The position numbers and the translations under genes are program-made. A stretch of 34,579 bases of DNA, taken from positions 1 to 34,579 of the forward strand of contig CAJYLQ010000039.1 in NCBI GenBank assembly GCA_913775975.1, given 5' to 3'. This document shows, in pieces, positions 23,274-31,070 of the stretch (positions within the stretch are counted from its first letter, which is position 1; each line of letters starts with the position of its first letter). The notes below the pieces were generated by a model. It ran no database searches and was not told the DNA's origin. It was given only the letters and a program-made list of their open reading frames with translations. The DNA is from an uncultured Sphingomonas sp. (GTDB taxonomy: Bacteria; Pseudomonadota; Alphaproteobacteria; Sphingomonadales; Sphingomonadaceae).

Positions 23274-24509
23274 GTGCCCGCCCTCATCCGCCGCCCGCTG
23301 CCCGTCGCCCTGCTGATCGCGCTGGTCGCGGAGGCGCTGTTCCTGTGGCGGGTGACGATCCCGCACATCCTGGTCTTCGACGAGGTGCACTACGTCCCCG
23401 CCGCCCGCCGGCTGCTGGCGCTGGACGGGCCCGCCAATACCGAGCATCCGCTGCTCGCCAAGATCCTGATCGCGGCCGGGATCGCGCTGCTGGGCGACGG
23501 GCCGCTCGGCTGGCGGTTCCTGTCGACGCTCGCGGCGACGGCGGTGATCGTGGGCATCTACGCGATCCTGTGGATGGCCACGCGCCGGCTGCGCCCGGCG
23601 GTGATCGGCGCGCTGACCGTGCTGTTCTCCTTCACGGTGTACGTGCAGGCGCGGATCGCGATGCTGGACGGGTTCATGGCCGCCTTCACCGTCACGGGCG
23701 CCGCTTGCATCCTGTCGGCGATGCGCGGGACGGGCGGCGCGGTGTGGCGGCGCTGGACGCTGGGCGCGGTGCTGCTGGGGCTGGCGACGGCCTGCAAGTG
23801 GACGGCCGCGCCCTATGTCGCGTTCGCCGCCATCGCCTTCCTGCTGCTGCGGCGCGGGCGGCCCGATCGCTGGGCGGGCCTGCCCGCAATCCCGGCGCTC
23901 GCGCTGCTGGGGCTGGCGAGCGTTGCGGCCTATTTCACGACCTTCGCCCCCGCCTTCTTCTACATCGACCAGCCGATGACGCTGGCGCGGCTGATTCCGT
24001 TCCAGGTCGACATGTTCCACCAGCAGACGCAGGTGCTGCCCGCCCACACCTACCAGTCGGCCTGGTGGACATGGCCGATCGACCGGCGGCCGATCTGGTA
24101 TCTGTACGAGCAGGTGGACGGCGCGCAGCGCGGCATCCTGCTGGTCGGCAATCCGCTGGTGATGTGGGGCGGGCTGATCGCGGTGGCGGCCTGCGCGATC
24201 GGCTGGCTGCGCACGCGCGACGTGCGGCTGGGCGTCGCGGCGGGGCTGTGGATCGGCGCCTTCGCGATCTGGCCGGCGATCCCCAAGTCACTCGGTTTCT
24301 TCTATTACTATTACCTGCCGAGCATCTGGCTGGCGGTGCCGATCGCCGTCGCGCTGGATCATTGGCGGGCGCGCCTGCGCTTCTGGGACGAGGCGTTCGT
24401 GATGCTGGCGGGCGCGCTGTTCATCCACTTCTACCCGATCCTGTCCGCCGCCCCACTGGCCGGGCCGCGATCGTTCATGCGGTGGATGTGGTTTTCGACC
24501 TGGCCCTGA
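23274..24509 (+). CDS. PMT-family (dolichyl-phosphate-mannose-type) membrane glycosyltransferase
   Basis: This 411-residue protein is a polytopic GT-C glycosyltransferase of the PMT family. The first luminal/periplasmic loop has the catalytic DE pair D36-E37 in VFDEVHYVPAARRLLAL, and TEHPLLAKILIAAG (56-69), matching the family HP-K motif. Many hydrophobic helices follow, and W-rich stretches such as YQSAWWTWPIDRRPIWY (about 260-276) lie in a large periplasmic loop. It would transfer sugars from a polyprenyl-phosphate donor in the periplasm; the acceptor (protein, lipid A or glycan) cannot be told. GTG 23274 is the start. It ends with a 349-bp non-coding gap. Confidence 0.88.
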   Translation: MPALIRRPLPVALLIALVAEALFLWRVTIPHILVFDEVHYVPAARRLLALDGPANTEHPLLAKILIAAGIALLGDGPLGWRFLSTLAATAVIVGIYAILWMATRRLRPAVIGALTVLFSFTVYVQARIAMLDGFMAAFTVTGAACILSAMRGTGGAVWRRWTLGAVLLGLATACKWTAAPYVAFAAIAFLLLRRGRPDRWAGLPAIPALALLGLASVAAYFTTFAPAFFYIDQPMTLARLIPFQVDMFHQQTQVLPAHTYQSAWWTWPIDRRPIWYLYEQVDGAQRGILLVGNPLVMWGGLIAVAACAIGWLRTRDVRLGVAAGLWIGAFAIWPAIPKSLGFFYYYYLPSIWLAVPIAVALDHWRARLRFWDEAFVMLAGALFIHFYPILSAAPLAGPRSFMRWMWFSTWP

Positions 24510-24798
24510 GGGCGACGCCGGTTCACATACAAGGCTCGGTTCGTGTCGAAGGATTGTCTGACCAGAACCAGCAGGCAGCGTCGCAATCCTGATTCCGCAA
24601 GGAAACAATCTGACGGACTTATGCCCCCGCGAAGGCATGGCCCTGCGTTGCCCACAGTACAACACGGTATCTCCGATGCTGTGGGGCTCCCGCCTCCGCA
24701 GAAGCGCGTCGATACTCCTTCCTCGGAGCCCCGTCGCGAGTAGAGCCGAGGACGGACAGCCGCGCAGCCGGGCGACGCCCCGTCCGACACCCCGGACA
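24510..24798. other. non-coding gap with competing hairpins
   Basis: About 290 bp before the FKBP terminator without a supported gene. The hairpins overlap each other: CCCACAG / CTGTGGG (24651-24657 with 24679-24685), GGGGCTCC / GGAGCCCC (24683-24690 with 24725-24732), CCTCGG / CCGAGG (24721-24726 with 24746-24751) and GGACGG / CCGTCC (24750-24755 with 24780-24785). Neighbouring pairs share bases, so only alternating ones can form at once. Short open frames here look non-protein-like. A small RNA or a complex 3' UTR is possible. Confidence 0.5.
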
Positions 24799-24841
24799 GC
24801 AAAAGGGCGCGACCCGCTCCCGGATCGCGCCCCTTTTGCTT
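24799..24841 (-). terminator. intrinsic terminator of the FKBP gene
   Basis: On the minus strand GCAAAAGGG-GCGCGA pairs with TCGCGC-CCTTTTGC (one bulged base), spanning 24799-24839, and the 3' arm ends in CCCTTTTGC. It lies 18 bp past the FKBP stop. The plus strand also has CCCTTTTGCTT, so it may act in both directions. Confidence 0.75.
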
Positions 24842-24858
24842 GCCCGAAGGCCGGCCGC

Positions 24859-25428
24859 TTACTGGCCGCCCGGCATCCCGCCGGGGGCGCCGCCGGGCGC
24901 ACCGCCCATCATCTGCTGCTGCATCATCTGCATCTGGCGCACCTGCGCCTCCGGCAGGAAGTCGACCAGCTCGACGTCGAAGGTCAGCGTGGAATTGGGC
25001 GGAATCGGCCCCGCGCCCTGTTCGCCATAGCCCAGCGACGGCTTCAGCCAGATGCGGTACTTGCCGCCCTTGTGCATCAGCTTCAGCGCTTCGGAGAAAC
25101 CGGGGACGACGCCCGTGACCGGCAGCGGCGTCGGCCGCTGCGACTTGTCGAACGTCTTGCCGTCCAGCAGCTTGCCCTCGTAATTGACCAGCGCGATGTC
25201 GGCATCGGTCGGCGACGGGGTCTTCACGTCGCCCGGCGTCAGCACCTTGTACTGCAGGCCGGATGCGGTGGTGACGACGCCGCGCGCCCGGGCGTTGCGC
25301 GTCAGATAGTCGTCACCCTGCGTCGCCAGCGCGACGGCGGCGATCACGGCCAGCGCCAGCCCCACCCACAGATAGATGAGGTAGCGCGGATTGACGGGCC
25401 GGAGCGGCACGGCGGTCACGGTCGACAT
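24859..25428 (-). CDS. membrane-anchored FKBP-type peptidyl-prolyl isomerase
   Basis: The 189-residue protein has an N-terminal membrane helix (about 16-36) and then an FKBP domain (about 55-160). The domain shows GLQYKVLTPGD, the VNYEGKLLDGKTFDKS substrate-site strand, VVPGFSEALKLMHKGGKYRIWLKPSLGYGEQG and STLTFDVELVDFL, all diagnostic. It should catalyse cis-trans proline isomerisation on the periplasmic face. The C-terminal tail is low complexity: QMQMMQQQMMGG then GAPGG repeats. Start is ATG 25426-25428; a terminator follows. Confidence 0.93.
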   Translation of the reverse strand: MSTVTAVPLRPVNPRYLIYLWVGLALAVIAAVALATQGDDYLTRNARARGVVTTASGLQYKVLTPGDVKTPSPTDADIALVNYEGKLLDGKTFDKSQRPTPLPVTGVVPGFSEALKLMHKGGKYRIWLKPSLGYGEQGAGPIPPNSTLTFDVELVDFLPEAQVRQMQMMQQQMMGGAPGGAPGGMPGGQ

Positions 25429-25538
25429 GGAGTATCCAATCCTGCTGGATCACGATGCCGGCCCGGTCGCCGTCACCGGAGGAAACGATAGGTCTTGGCG
25501 AATCGCGGCGGGACGGTCCCGCCACGATCCGGGGCAGC

Positions 25539-25745
25539 TTACCGGGCGCCGTCGCGCTCGGCGCGCTTGCGCTCCAGCTTGCGGGCGCGGCGCACGGCGG
25601 CGGCACGCTCGCGCGCACGCTTCTCCGAGGGCTTCTCGTAGTGGCGGCGCAGCTTCATCTCGCGATACACGCCCTCGCGCTGCAGCTTCTTCTTGAGCGC
25701 GCGGAGAGCCTGGTCGACGTTATTGTCGCGAACGATGATCTGCAT
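25539..25745 (-). CDS. rpsU: 30S ribosomal protein S21
   Basis: The 68-residue basic protein begins [31 protein letters not shown], the S21 pattern, and ends in an Arg/Ala/Lys-rich tail common in alphaproteobacteria. S21 binds near the 3' end of 16S rRNA on the small subunit and helps initiation. It lies 110 bp upstream of the FKBP gene on the same strand and may share transcripts. Its leader contains three hairpins (separate entry). The GGAG site is 13 bases from the ATG, slightly long. Confidence 0.96.
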   Translation of the reverse strand: MQIIVRDNNVDQALRALKKKLQREGVYREMKLRRHYEKPSEKRARERAAAVRRARKLERKRAERDGAR

Positions 25746-25760
25746 AAAACCCGGTACGCT

Positions 25761-25820
25761 CCATTCAAATGGCTATGGCGGCGCGAAGCTCATTCGCGCC
25801 GTGAGATAGGCCCGCCTATC
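25761..25820 (-). promoter_or_regulatory. structured leader upstream of rpsU
   Basis: Three hairpins lie in 60 bp: GATAGGC / GCCTATC (25805-25811 with 25814-25820), GGCGCGAA / TTCGCGCC (25780-25787 with 25793-25800, perfect 8 bp) and CCATT / AATGG (25761-25765 with 25768-25772). Read on the minus strand, the last one overlaps the first part of the GGAG site (25759-25762), so it could limit translation. Regulation by S21 or another factor is inference. Confidence 0.45.
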
Positions 25821-25984
25821 AGCGATGCCCCTGTTTATCAACCCCGGCTCCCGATTATCGGCCCGGCCCCGCACGGCGCGTGTCCTCGTCGCCACAGCCC
25901 CCGCGCCCCGACACCCCTGGCGATATTGTCATGCGGCGGACGCCAATCTAAGGGCGAGGGAACTTCGTCAACCGGGATCGATCG

Positions 25985-26119
25985 TTGGAAAACCGGGAAA
26001 TCATTGCCTACACGCTGATAACCATTCTCCTCGTCACCGCTATTGTTGCGGGCGCCGTGTTCAGCCGGCGCCGGGCGGCGCGGCGGCGGCGGCTGCGCGG
26101 GATCAAGGACTATAACTGA
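25985..26119 (+). CDS. 44-residue single-pass membrane protein, TTG start
   Basis: From TTG 25985 to TGA 26119 the frame encodes 44 residues: MENREIIAYTLI, a hydrophobic helix (about 7-26), then the basic tail FSRRRAARRRRLRGIKDYN. Charge placement suggests an N-out, C-in anchor. There is a CCGGGA-like stretch upstream. It sits 52 bp before cysS on the same strand and may be co-transcribed. I do not know a function. It is below usual gene-calling limits, and the rare start makes it a moderate call. Confidence 0.5.
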   Translation: MENREIIAYTLITILLVTAIVAGAVFSRRRAARRRRLRGIKDYN

Positions 26120-26171
26120 TTCGGCGCCCCGCCCCTTGGCGGACGCGCCCGGCCACGGGTAAGGCGGCGCG

Positions 26172-27608
26172 ATGCAGCCGCTGACCCTTTTCAACAGCCT
26201 GACCCGCGCGATGGAGACCTTCGCGCCGATCGACCCCGCCTCCCTGCGCGTCTATTCGTGCGGGCCGACTGTCTACAACTATGCGCATATCGGCAATCTG
26301 CGCGCCTATGTCTTCACCGACACGCTGTCGCGCGTCCTGACGTGGAAGGCGCCGGCGATGGGCTGGGGGCCGCTGACGCACATCATCAACATCACCGATG
26401 TCGGCCACCTGACCAGCGACGCCGATGCGGGCGACGACAAGATGGAGGCGGCGGCGAGGCGCGCGGGCTCCGATATCTGGGCGATCGCCGCGCATTATAC
26501 CGCAGCGTTCAAGCAGAACCTTGCCGACCTCAACATCCGCGCGCCCGCCCGTTTCCCGCTGGCGACGGATCATGTCGCCGCGATGATCGAATGGGGCCGC
26601 GCGATCGAGGCGAAGCATTGCTATCGCCTGCCCGACGGCCTCTATTTCGACGTGTCGACGGTCCCCGACTATGGTCGCCTCGCGGGTCATGCCGCAGAGG
26701 ACGGCGAGGGCCGGATCGAAGAGGTCGCTGGCAAGCGCCACGCCGCCGACTTCGCGATCTGGCGCACTTCCGCTCCCGGCGAGAACCGGCAGATGGAGTG
26801 GGATTCGCCCTGGGGCCGCGGCGCGCCGGGCTGGCACCTCGAATGTTCGGTGATGGCGTCCGCCTATCTCGGCGCGCGGTTCGACATCCACACCGGCGGC
26901 ATCGACCACCGCGAGATCCACCACCCCAACGAGATCGCGCAGAACCAGGCGATGAGCGGCACCGCCGACACCGGCGCCAATTACTGGCTGCACAACAATT
27001 TCCTGGTCGAGCGCGATGCCAAGATGTCGAAGTCGTCGGGCGACTTCACGCGCCTCCAGACGCTGGTCGATCGCGGCTTCCACCCCCTTTCCTATCGGCT
27101 GATGTGCCTGCAGGCGCATTATCGCTCGGAAATGGAGTTTTCGTGGGACGGGCTCGCCGCCGCGCAGACCCGGCTGAAGCGACTGGTGCAGGCGGTCGAG
27201 GCGCTGCGCGCGCGGCCCGAATCGCCCGTCACGGCCCTGCCCTCGGCCTATTACGAGCGCCTCGACGCGGCGGTGTCGGACGACCTCAACACCGCCCGTG
27301 CGCTGCCCGTGCTCGACGAGCTGATCGCCGACAAGCGCATCGCGCCCACCGATCGCCTCGCCGCGCTGGCGGCGTTCGACGACGTGCTGGGGCTGGGTCT
27401 TGCCACGCTGACCCGCGCGGACCTGCGCACCCGCCCCGCCACCGCGACGATCACGGCGGAGGACGTCGCCGCGCGCCTGACCGAACGGCGCGAGGCACGC
27501 GCGGCGAAGGACTTCGGCCGGTCCGACGCGATCCGCGACGAACTGGCGGCGGCGGGGGTGGAGGTGATGGACGGCGACCCGCTCGGCTGGGACTGGCGGA
27601 TCGGCTGA
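26172..27608 (+). CDS. cysS: cysteinyl-tRNA synthetase
   Basis: CysRS charges tRNA-Cys. The 478-residue protein is a class-I synthetase with the HIGN motif at 39-42 (YNYAHIGNLRAY) and KMSKS at 284-288. Zinc ligands C30 and C225 (WHLECSVM), H250 and E254 (HHPNE) are present. The C-terminal part (about 380-478) has the anticodon-binding bundle and ends KDFGRSDAIRDELAAAGVEVMDGDPLGWDWRIG, the usual CysRS tail. ATG 26172 is the start. Nothing odd. Confidence 0.97.
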   Translation: MQPLTLFNSLTRAMETFAPIDPASLRVYSCGPTVYNYAHIGNLRAYVFTDTLSRVLTWKAPAMGWGPLTHIINITDVGHLTSDADAGDDKMEAAARRAGSDIWAIAAHYTAAFKQNLADLNIRAPARFPLATDHVAAMIEWGRAIEAKHCYRLPDGLYFDVSTVPDYGRLAGHAAEDGEGRIEEVAGKRHAADFAIWRTSAPGENRQMEWDSPWGRGAPGWHLECSVMASAYLGARFDIHTGGIDHREIHHPNEIAQNQAMSGTADTGANYWLHNNFLVERDAKMSKSSGDFTRLQTLVDRGFHPLSYRLMCLQAHYRSEMEFSWDGLAAAQTRLKRLVQAVEALRARPESPVTALPSAYYERLDAAVSDDLNTARALPVLDELIADKRIAPTDRLAALAAFDDVLGLGLATLTRADLRTRPATATITAEDVAARLTERREARAAKDFGRSDAIRDELAAAGVEVMDGDPLGWDWRIG

Positions 27609-27639
27609 ACCCGCTGCGATAAGGCGGGCCTTCCCACTC

Positions 27640-27667
27640 CGTTCATCCCGAGCGAAGTCGAGGGACG
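27640..27667. repeat. short palindromic intergenic repeat
   Basis: TCCC-GA-GCGAAGTC-GA-GGGA (27646-27665) is a hairpin with tandem G-A pairs, flanked by CGT and ACG. The motif CCCGAGCGAAGTCGAGGG is one I associate with dispersed repeats in sphingomonad genomes. It lies between the convergent cysS and M48 genes. Confidence 0.6.
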
Positions 27668-27675
27668 CCACGCCG

Positions 27676-28656
27676 CTATTGCAGCGGCGTATTGCTCGTC
27701 GACAGCACGGGCGGCCGCCACAGGCCGGTCGCCGGCGCGCCCGCCAGCGCAGCCTCCAGCGCCGCCGCCCGCGCCTTGGACGAGGGGTGGGTGCGGCTGC
27801 GGAACAGGCCGCCATCCACCTCGCCGCCATGCTTCCGCCAGAAGCGCGGCGCCGCCGCCGGGTCCCAGCCGGCATTGCGCATCAGCGCGAGGCCGAGCAG
27901 GTCCGCCTCCTCCTCCGTGCGGCGGAACAGCCGGCCGTTGCGCCCCAGTTCCGACAACAGCCCCCATTTGACGCCCGCCGCCTCCAGCCGCGCACGGTGG
28001 TGCAGCATGATATGCGCCAGCTCATGCGCGACCACCGTCGCCACCTCCGCCTCGGAATAGCGATTGAAGAAGCCGATGCCTATGCGCACCACCGTGCCGT
28101 CCGAATCGGCGGTCAGCGCGCTGCCCGGCACCACCTCGAACGTGGCGCGGCAGCCGGGGCTCGCCGGGATCGTCCGCTGCTCGCGTCGGCCGTCATGGAT
28201 CAGCGTCACCGGCAGCGGCCGGTCCGCCGGCTCGGCGGCGATCAGCGCCTGCGCCGCGTCGCGCGTCCGCACGCTCGGCGGCCCCGCGACGGGCTGCGGC
28301 ATGTCATGGCCGGCGACCGCGACCAGCGCATCGTTCGCCGCGATCCCCGCCGCCTCCGCCGGGCCGCCCGGCACGACCAGCGCGATCGCGACCGGCGCGG
28401 CGAAGCCATCGACCCGCGTTCCCGCCGGCAATGGCTGCGCCAGATACTGATCGACCGTGTGGATCATCCAGCCGGGCGTCGGCGCCAGCTGGTCGCATAA
28501 AGGCGCATTGGCGGTGGCGAGCCGCCAGCCGATCCGCGCCAGCATCGCGTCCGCCGCGCCGATCGCGGCATCGGAATCGGCGGGCGGCCGCGCCGCCCCC
28601 GGCAACAGGACGATGGCGGCCAGCGCGATCAGGCGCACGAAAATCCGGGACTGCAT
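27676..28656 (-). CDS. M48 family metalloprotease with PDZ domain
   Basis: The 326-residue exported protein has a signal peptide (about 1-22), then a PDZ-like region (about 85-165; AIALVVPGGPAEAAGIAANDALVAVAGHDM). The M48 peptidase core has HELAH at 211-215 and the third zinc ligand in the TEEEAD segment (247-252). Cysteines C54 and C169 may form a disulfide. It is likely a periplasmic protease acting on misfolded envelope proteins, by analogy with BepA/LoiP-type M48 enzymes; the PDZ-first order is its own. It diverges from the ugd gene, with 100 bp between starts. Confidence 0.88.
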   Translation of the reverse strand: MQSRIFVRLIALAAIVLLPGAARPPADSDAAIGAADAMLARIGWRLATANAPLCDQLAPTPGWMIHTVDQYLAQPLPAGTRVDGFAAPVAIALVVPGGPAEAAGIAANDALVAVAGHDMPQPVAGPPSVRTRDAAQALIAAEPADRPLPVTLIHDGRREQRTIPASPGCRATFEVVPGSALTADSDGTVVRIGIGFFNRYSEAEVATVVAHELAHIMLHHRARLEAAGVKWGLLSELGRNGRLFRRTEEEADLLGLALMRNAGWDPAAAPRFWRKHGGEVDGGLFRSRTHPSSKARAAALEAALAGAPATGLWRPPVLSTSNTPLQ

Positions 28657-28756
28657 GGCCTTCCTTACCCGCCTCCCTCGCCCGCGTCATTGCCGGGTCA
28701 TGAAATCGTCCCTAGGGGGAGGCGCAATCTTTCAGACCAGTGGATGAAGGTTCTCC

Positions 28757-30058
28757 ATGCGCATCGTGATGATCGGTTCGGGCTATGTCGGCCTGGTGTC
28801 GGGGGCGTGCTTCGCCGATTTCGGGCATGACGTGACCTGCGTCGACAAGGACGCATCGAAGATCGAGGCACTGCACGCCGGCCGGATGCCGATCTACGAA
28901 CCCGGGCTCGACCAGCTGGTGGCGGCGAACGTCGCAGCGGGGCGGCTGACCTTCACGACCGACCTGACCGCCTCGGTCGCGAACGCCGATGCGATCTTCA
29001 TCGCGGTCGGCACGCCCGCGCGGCGCGGCGACGGCCATGCCGACCTCAGCTATGTCTATGCCGCGACCGAGGAGATCGCGGGCGCGATCACCGGCCCGAC
29101 CGTGGTCGTCACCAAATCGACCGTGCCCGTCGGCACCGGCGACGCGGTGGAGCGGATCCTGCGTGAGAAGCGCCCCGACGTCGACGTCGCGGTCGTCTCC
29201 AACCCCGAATTCCGGCGCGAGGGCGCGGCGATCGGCGATTTCAAGCGGCCCGACCGCGTCGTCATCGGCACCGACGATCCCCGCGCCCGGAGCGTGATGC
29301 AGGAGGTGTACCGGCCGCTCTACCTCAACGACAATCCGGTGATGTTCACCGGCCGGCGCACGTCGGAGCTCATCAAATACGCCGCCAACGCGTTCCTCGC
29401 GACCAAGATCACCTTCATCAACGAGATCGCCGACCTGTGCGAGGCGGTGGGCGCCGACGTGAAGGACGTGTCTCGCGGCATCGGCCTAGACAACCGGATC
29501 GGCCGCAAGTTCCTCCACGCGGGCCCCGGCTATGGCGGATCGTGCTTCCCCAAGGACACGCTGGCGCTCCTGAAGACCGCCGACGATTTCGAGAGCCCGA
29601 TCCACATCGTCGACGCGGTCGTGAAGGTGAACGACGCGAGGAAGCGCAAGATGGGCCGCAAGGTGCTGCACGCGCTCGGCGAGGATCATCGCGGCAAGAC
29701 GGTCGCGCTGCTCGGCCTGACGTTCAAGCCCAACACCGACGACATGCGCGACGCCCCCTCGATCGCGATCGCGCAGGCGCTGGCCGATGCCGGCGTGATG
29801 GTGCGCGCGCACGACCCGGAGGGGACGGAGCAGGCGAAGAAGATCATGCCCGACCTCACCTATTGCAGCGACCCCTACGATGCCGCGCAGGGCGCGGACG
29901 CGGTGGTGATCGTGACGGAGTGGGACGCGTTCCGCGCGCTCGACCTCAGGCGCCTGAAGGACGCGATGGCCGCACCCGTCATGGTCGACCTGCGCAACGT
30001 GTATCGGCGCGATGCGGTCGAGGCCGTGGGCTTCCGCTACACGGCGGTCGGGCGCTAG
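28757..30058 (+). CDS. UDP-glucose 6-dehydrogenase
   Basis: This enzyme oxidises UDP-glucose to UDP-glucuronate with two NAD+, feeding capsule, exopolysaccharide or lipid sugar synthesis. The 433-residue protein begins MRIVMIGSGYVGLVSGACFA, the NAD-binding GXGXXG motif. Catalytic C263 lies in GPGYGGSCFPKD, with K207 and N211 (ELIKYAANAF) and D267. The C-terminal UDP-binding domain includes GLTFKPNTDDMRDAPS. No glycosyltransferase neighbours are present. The usual symbol is ugd or udg; I leave it open. Confidence 0.94.
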   Translation: MRIVMIGSGYVGLVSGACFADFGHDVTCVDKDASKIEALHAGRMPIYEPGLDQLVAANVAAGRLTFTTDLTASVANADAIFIAVGTPARRGDGHADLSYVYAATEEIAGAITGPTVVVTKSTVPVGTGDAVERILREKRPDVDVAVVSNPEFRREGAAIGDFKRPDRVVIGTDDPRARSVMQEVYRPLYLNDNPVMFTGRRTSELIKYAANAFLATKITFINEIADLCEAVGADVKDVSRGIGLDNRIGRKFLHAGPGYGGSCFPKDTLALLKTADDFESPIHIVDAVVKVNDARKRKMGRKVLHALGEDHRGKTVALLGLTFKPNTDDMRDAPSIAIAQALADAGVMVRAHDPEGTEQAKKIMPDLTYCSDPYDAAQGADAVVIVTEWDAFRALDLRRLKDAMAAPVMVDLRNVYRRDAVEAVGFRYTAVGR

Positions 30059-30232
30059 GCCCCCGACGCGACCGGCGGCCGCAATCCCGGTCGCCGGCGC
30101 CGTCCGAAGCCTGTGGCCGCGCCATCATTGCCAGCATGTCGAGGCGATGACGGGGCAGGCGGCCATGCCTCGATATCGGCAGCCGCTACGTCAGCGCACA
30201 CGCCTGCCGGGCCCAACCGCCGGACGTGATAC

Positions 30233-30253
30233 GGGCGGGCGCATCGCCCGCCC
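30233..30253. terminator. GC-rich hairpin between ugd and trcR
   Basis: GGGCGGGCG (30233-30241) pairs with CGCCCGCCC (30245-30253) around a CAT loop. There is no T tract, so its action as a terminator for the two convergent genes is uncertain. The 204-bp gap also has a weaker stem, ATGTCGAGGC / GCCTCGATAT (30136-30145 with 30167-30176). Confidence 0.5.
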
Positions 30254-30262
30254 CTTGGCAGT

Positions 30263-30949
30263 TCAGCGCTTGAACGGATCGTCGAACAGCGCGCGGGCCT
30301 GCGCGGCGGGGTCGTCGCCATGCGCGCCGCCCTCGGCATCGCGGCTCGACTGGGTCCGCTCCTTCTGCAGCTGCGCGATCAGCGCCTCGCGATCGCCCTC
30401 CAGCCGGTTGTCGACGGGCTGCGCCTCGGTGCCGGCGGCCTTCGCCGCCTTCGCCACCGCCGCGTCCAGCTCGCGCTGGCTGGTCAGGCCCAGCGTCACC
30501 GGGTCCTTCGGCGTGATGTTGGCGATGTTCCAGTGGCTGCGGTCGCGGATCGCGGCGATCGTCGTGCGCGTCGTGCCGATCAGGTTGCTGATCGCCCCGT
30601 CCGAGATTTCGGGGTGGTTGCGGATGATCCACGCGATGCCGTCCGGCTTGTCCTGCCGCTTCGACACCGGCGTGTAGCGCGGCCCCTTGGTGCGGCGCAC
30701 CTGCTCGGGACCCTTGGTGATCTGCAGGCGATAGTCGGGGTTCGCCTGCCCCTTGTCGATCTCGTCCTGCGTCAGTTCATGTGCGCGGACGGGGTCGCGG
30801 CCGGTCAGCTTCGTCGCGGCGGTATCGTCCGCGATCGCCTGCACCTCCAGCACGTGCAGGCCGCAGAATGCCGCGATCTGTTCGAACGATAGCGCGGTAT
30901 TGTCGACGAGCCAGGAAGCGGTCGCATGGGGCATCAGCGGCTGGGACAA
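30263..30949 (-). CDS. trcR: DUF1013 family cell-cycle transcriptional regulator (TrcR)
   Basis: The 228-residue protein matches DUF1013 proteins, annotated as the cell-cycle transcriptional regulator TrcR in alphaproteobacteria. The N-terminal MSQPLMPHATASWLVDNTALSFEQIAAFCGLHVLEVQAIAD holds a helix-turn-helix, and a second is visible in AWIIRNHPEISDGAISNLIGTTRTTIAAIRDRSHWN (about 107-142). A coiled, acidic C-terminus follows, ending LFDDPFKR. The family is nearly restricted to Alphaproteobacteria. It converges with ugd and follows the quinone oxidoreductase gene. The family identity is firmer than the regulatory role. Confidence 0.88.
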   Translation of the reverse strand: MSQPLMPHATASWLVDNTALSFEQIAAFCGLHVLEVQAIADDTAATKLTGRDPVRAHELTQDEIDKGQANPDYRLQITKGPEQVRRTKGPRYTPVSKRQDKPDGIAWIIRNHPEISDGAISNLIGTTRTTIAAIRDRSHWNIANITPKDPVTLGLTSQRELDAAVAKAAKAAGTEAQPVDNRLEGDREALIAQLQKERTQSSRDAEGGAHGDDPAAQARALFDDPFKR

Positions 30950-30973
30950 GGGGGCACTCCGTCAAGCAATGGG

Positions 30974-31009
30974 GCACAAACAATAAGGGCCGCCCCTCAC
31001 GGAGCGGCC
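30974..31009 (-). terminator. probable terminator of the quinone oxidoreductase gene
   Basis: On the minus strand GGCCGCTCC pairs with GGGGCGGCC (31001-31009 with 30988-30996, one T-G wobble) around a GTGA tetraloop, followed by CTTATTGTTTGTG. It lies between the oxidoreductase stop and the trcR start. Confidence 0.7.
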
Positions 31010-31070
31010 ACGCCATGCCCATGATGTACGCATTCCGGCCCTTTCTGGCAAGGCGGAGAGCGCCACGCCT

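Noticed and set aside
24543..24743. 66-codon open frame in the gap after the PMT gene
   Set aside because: No ribosome binding site, no recognisable composition, and it overlaps the hairpin-rich region.
26103..27875. 590-codon minus-strand frame antisense to cysS
   Set aside because: cysS is complete and conserved on the other strand.
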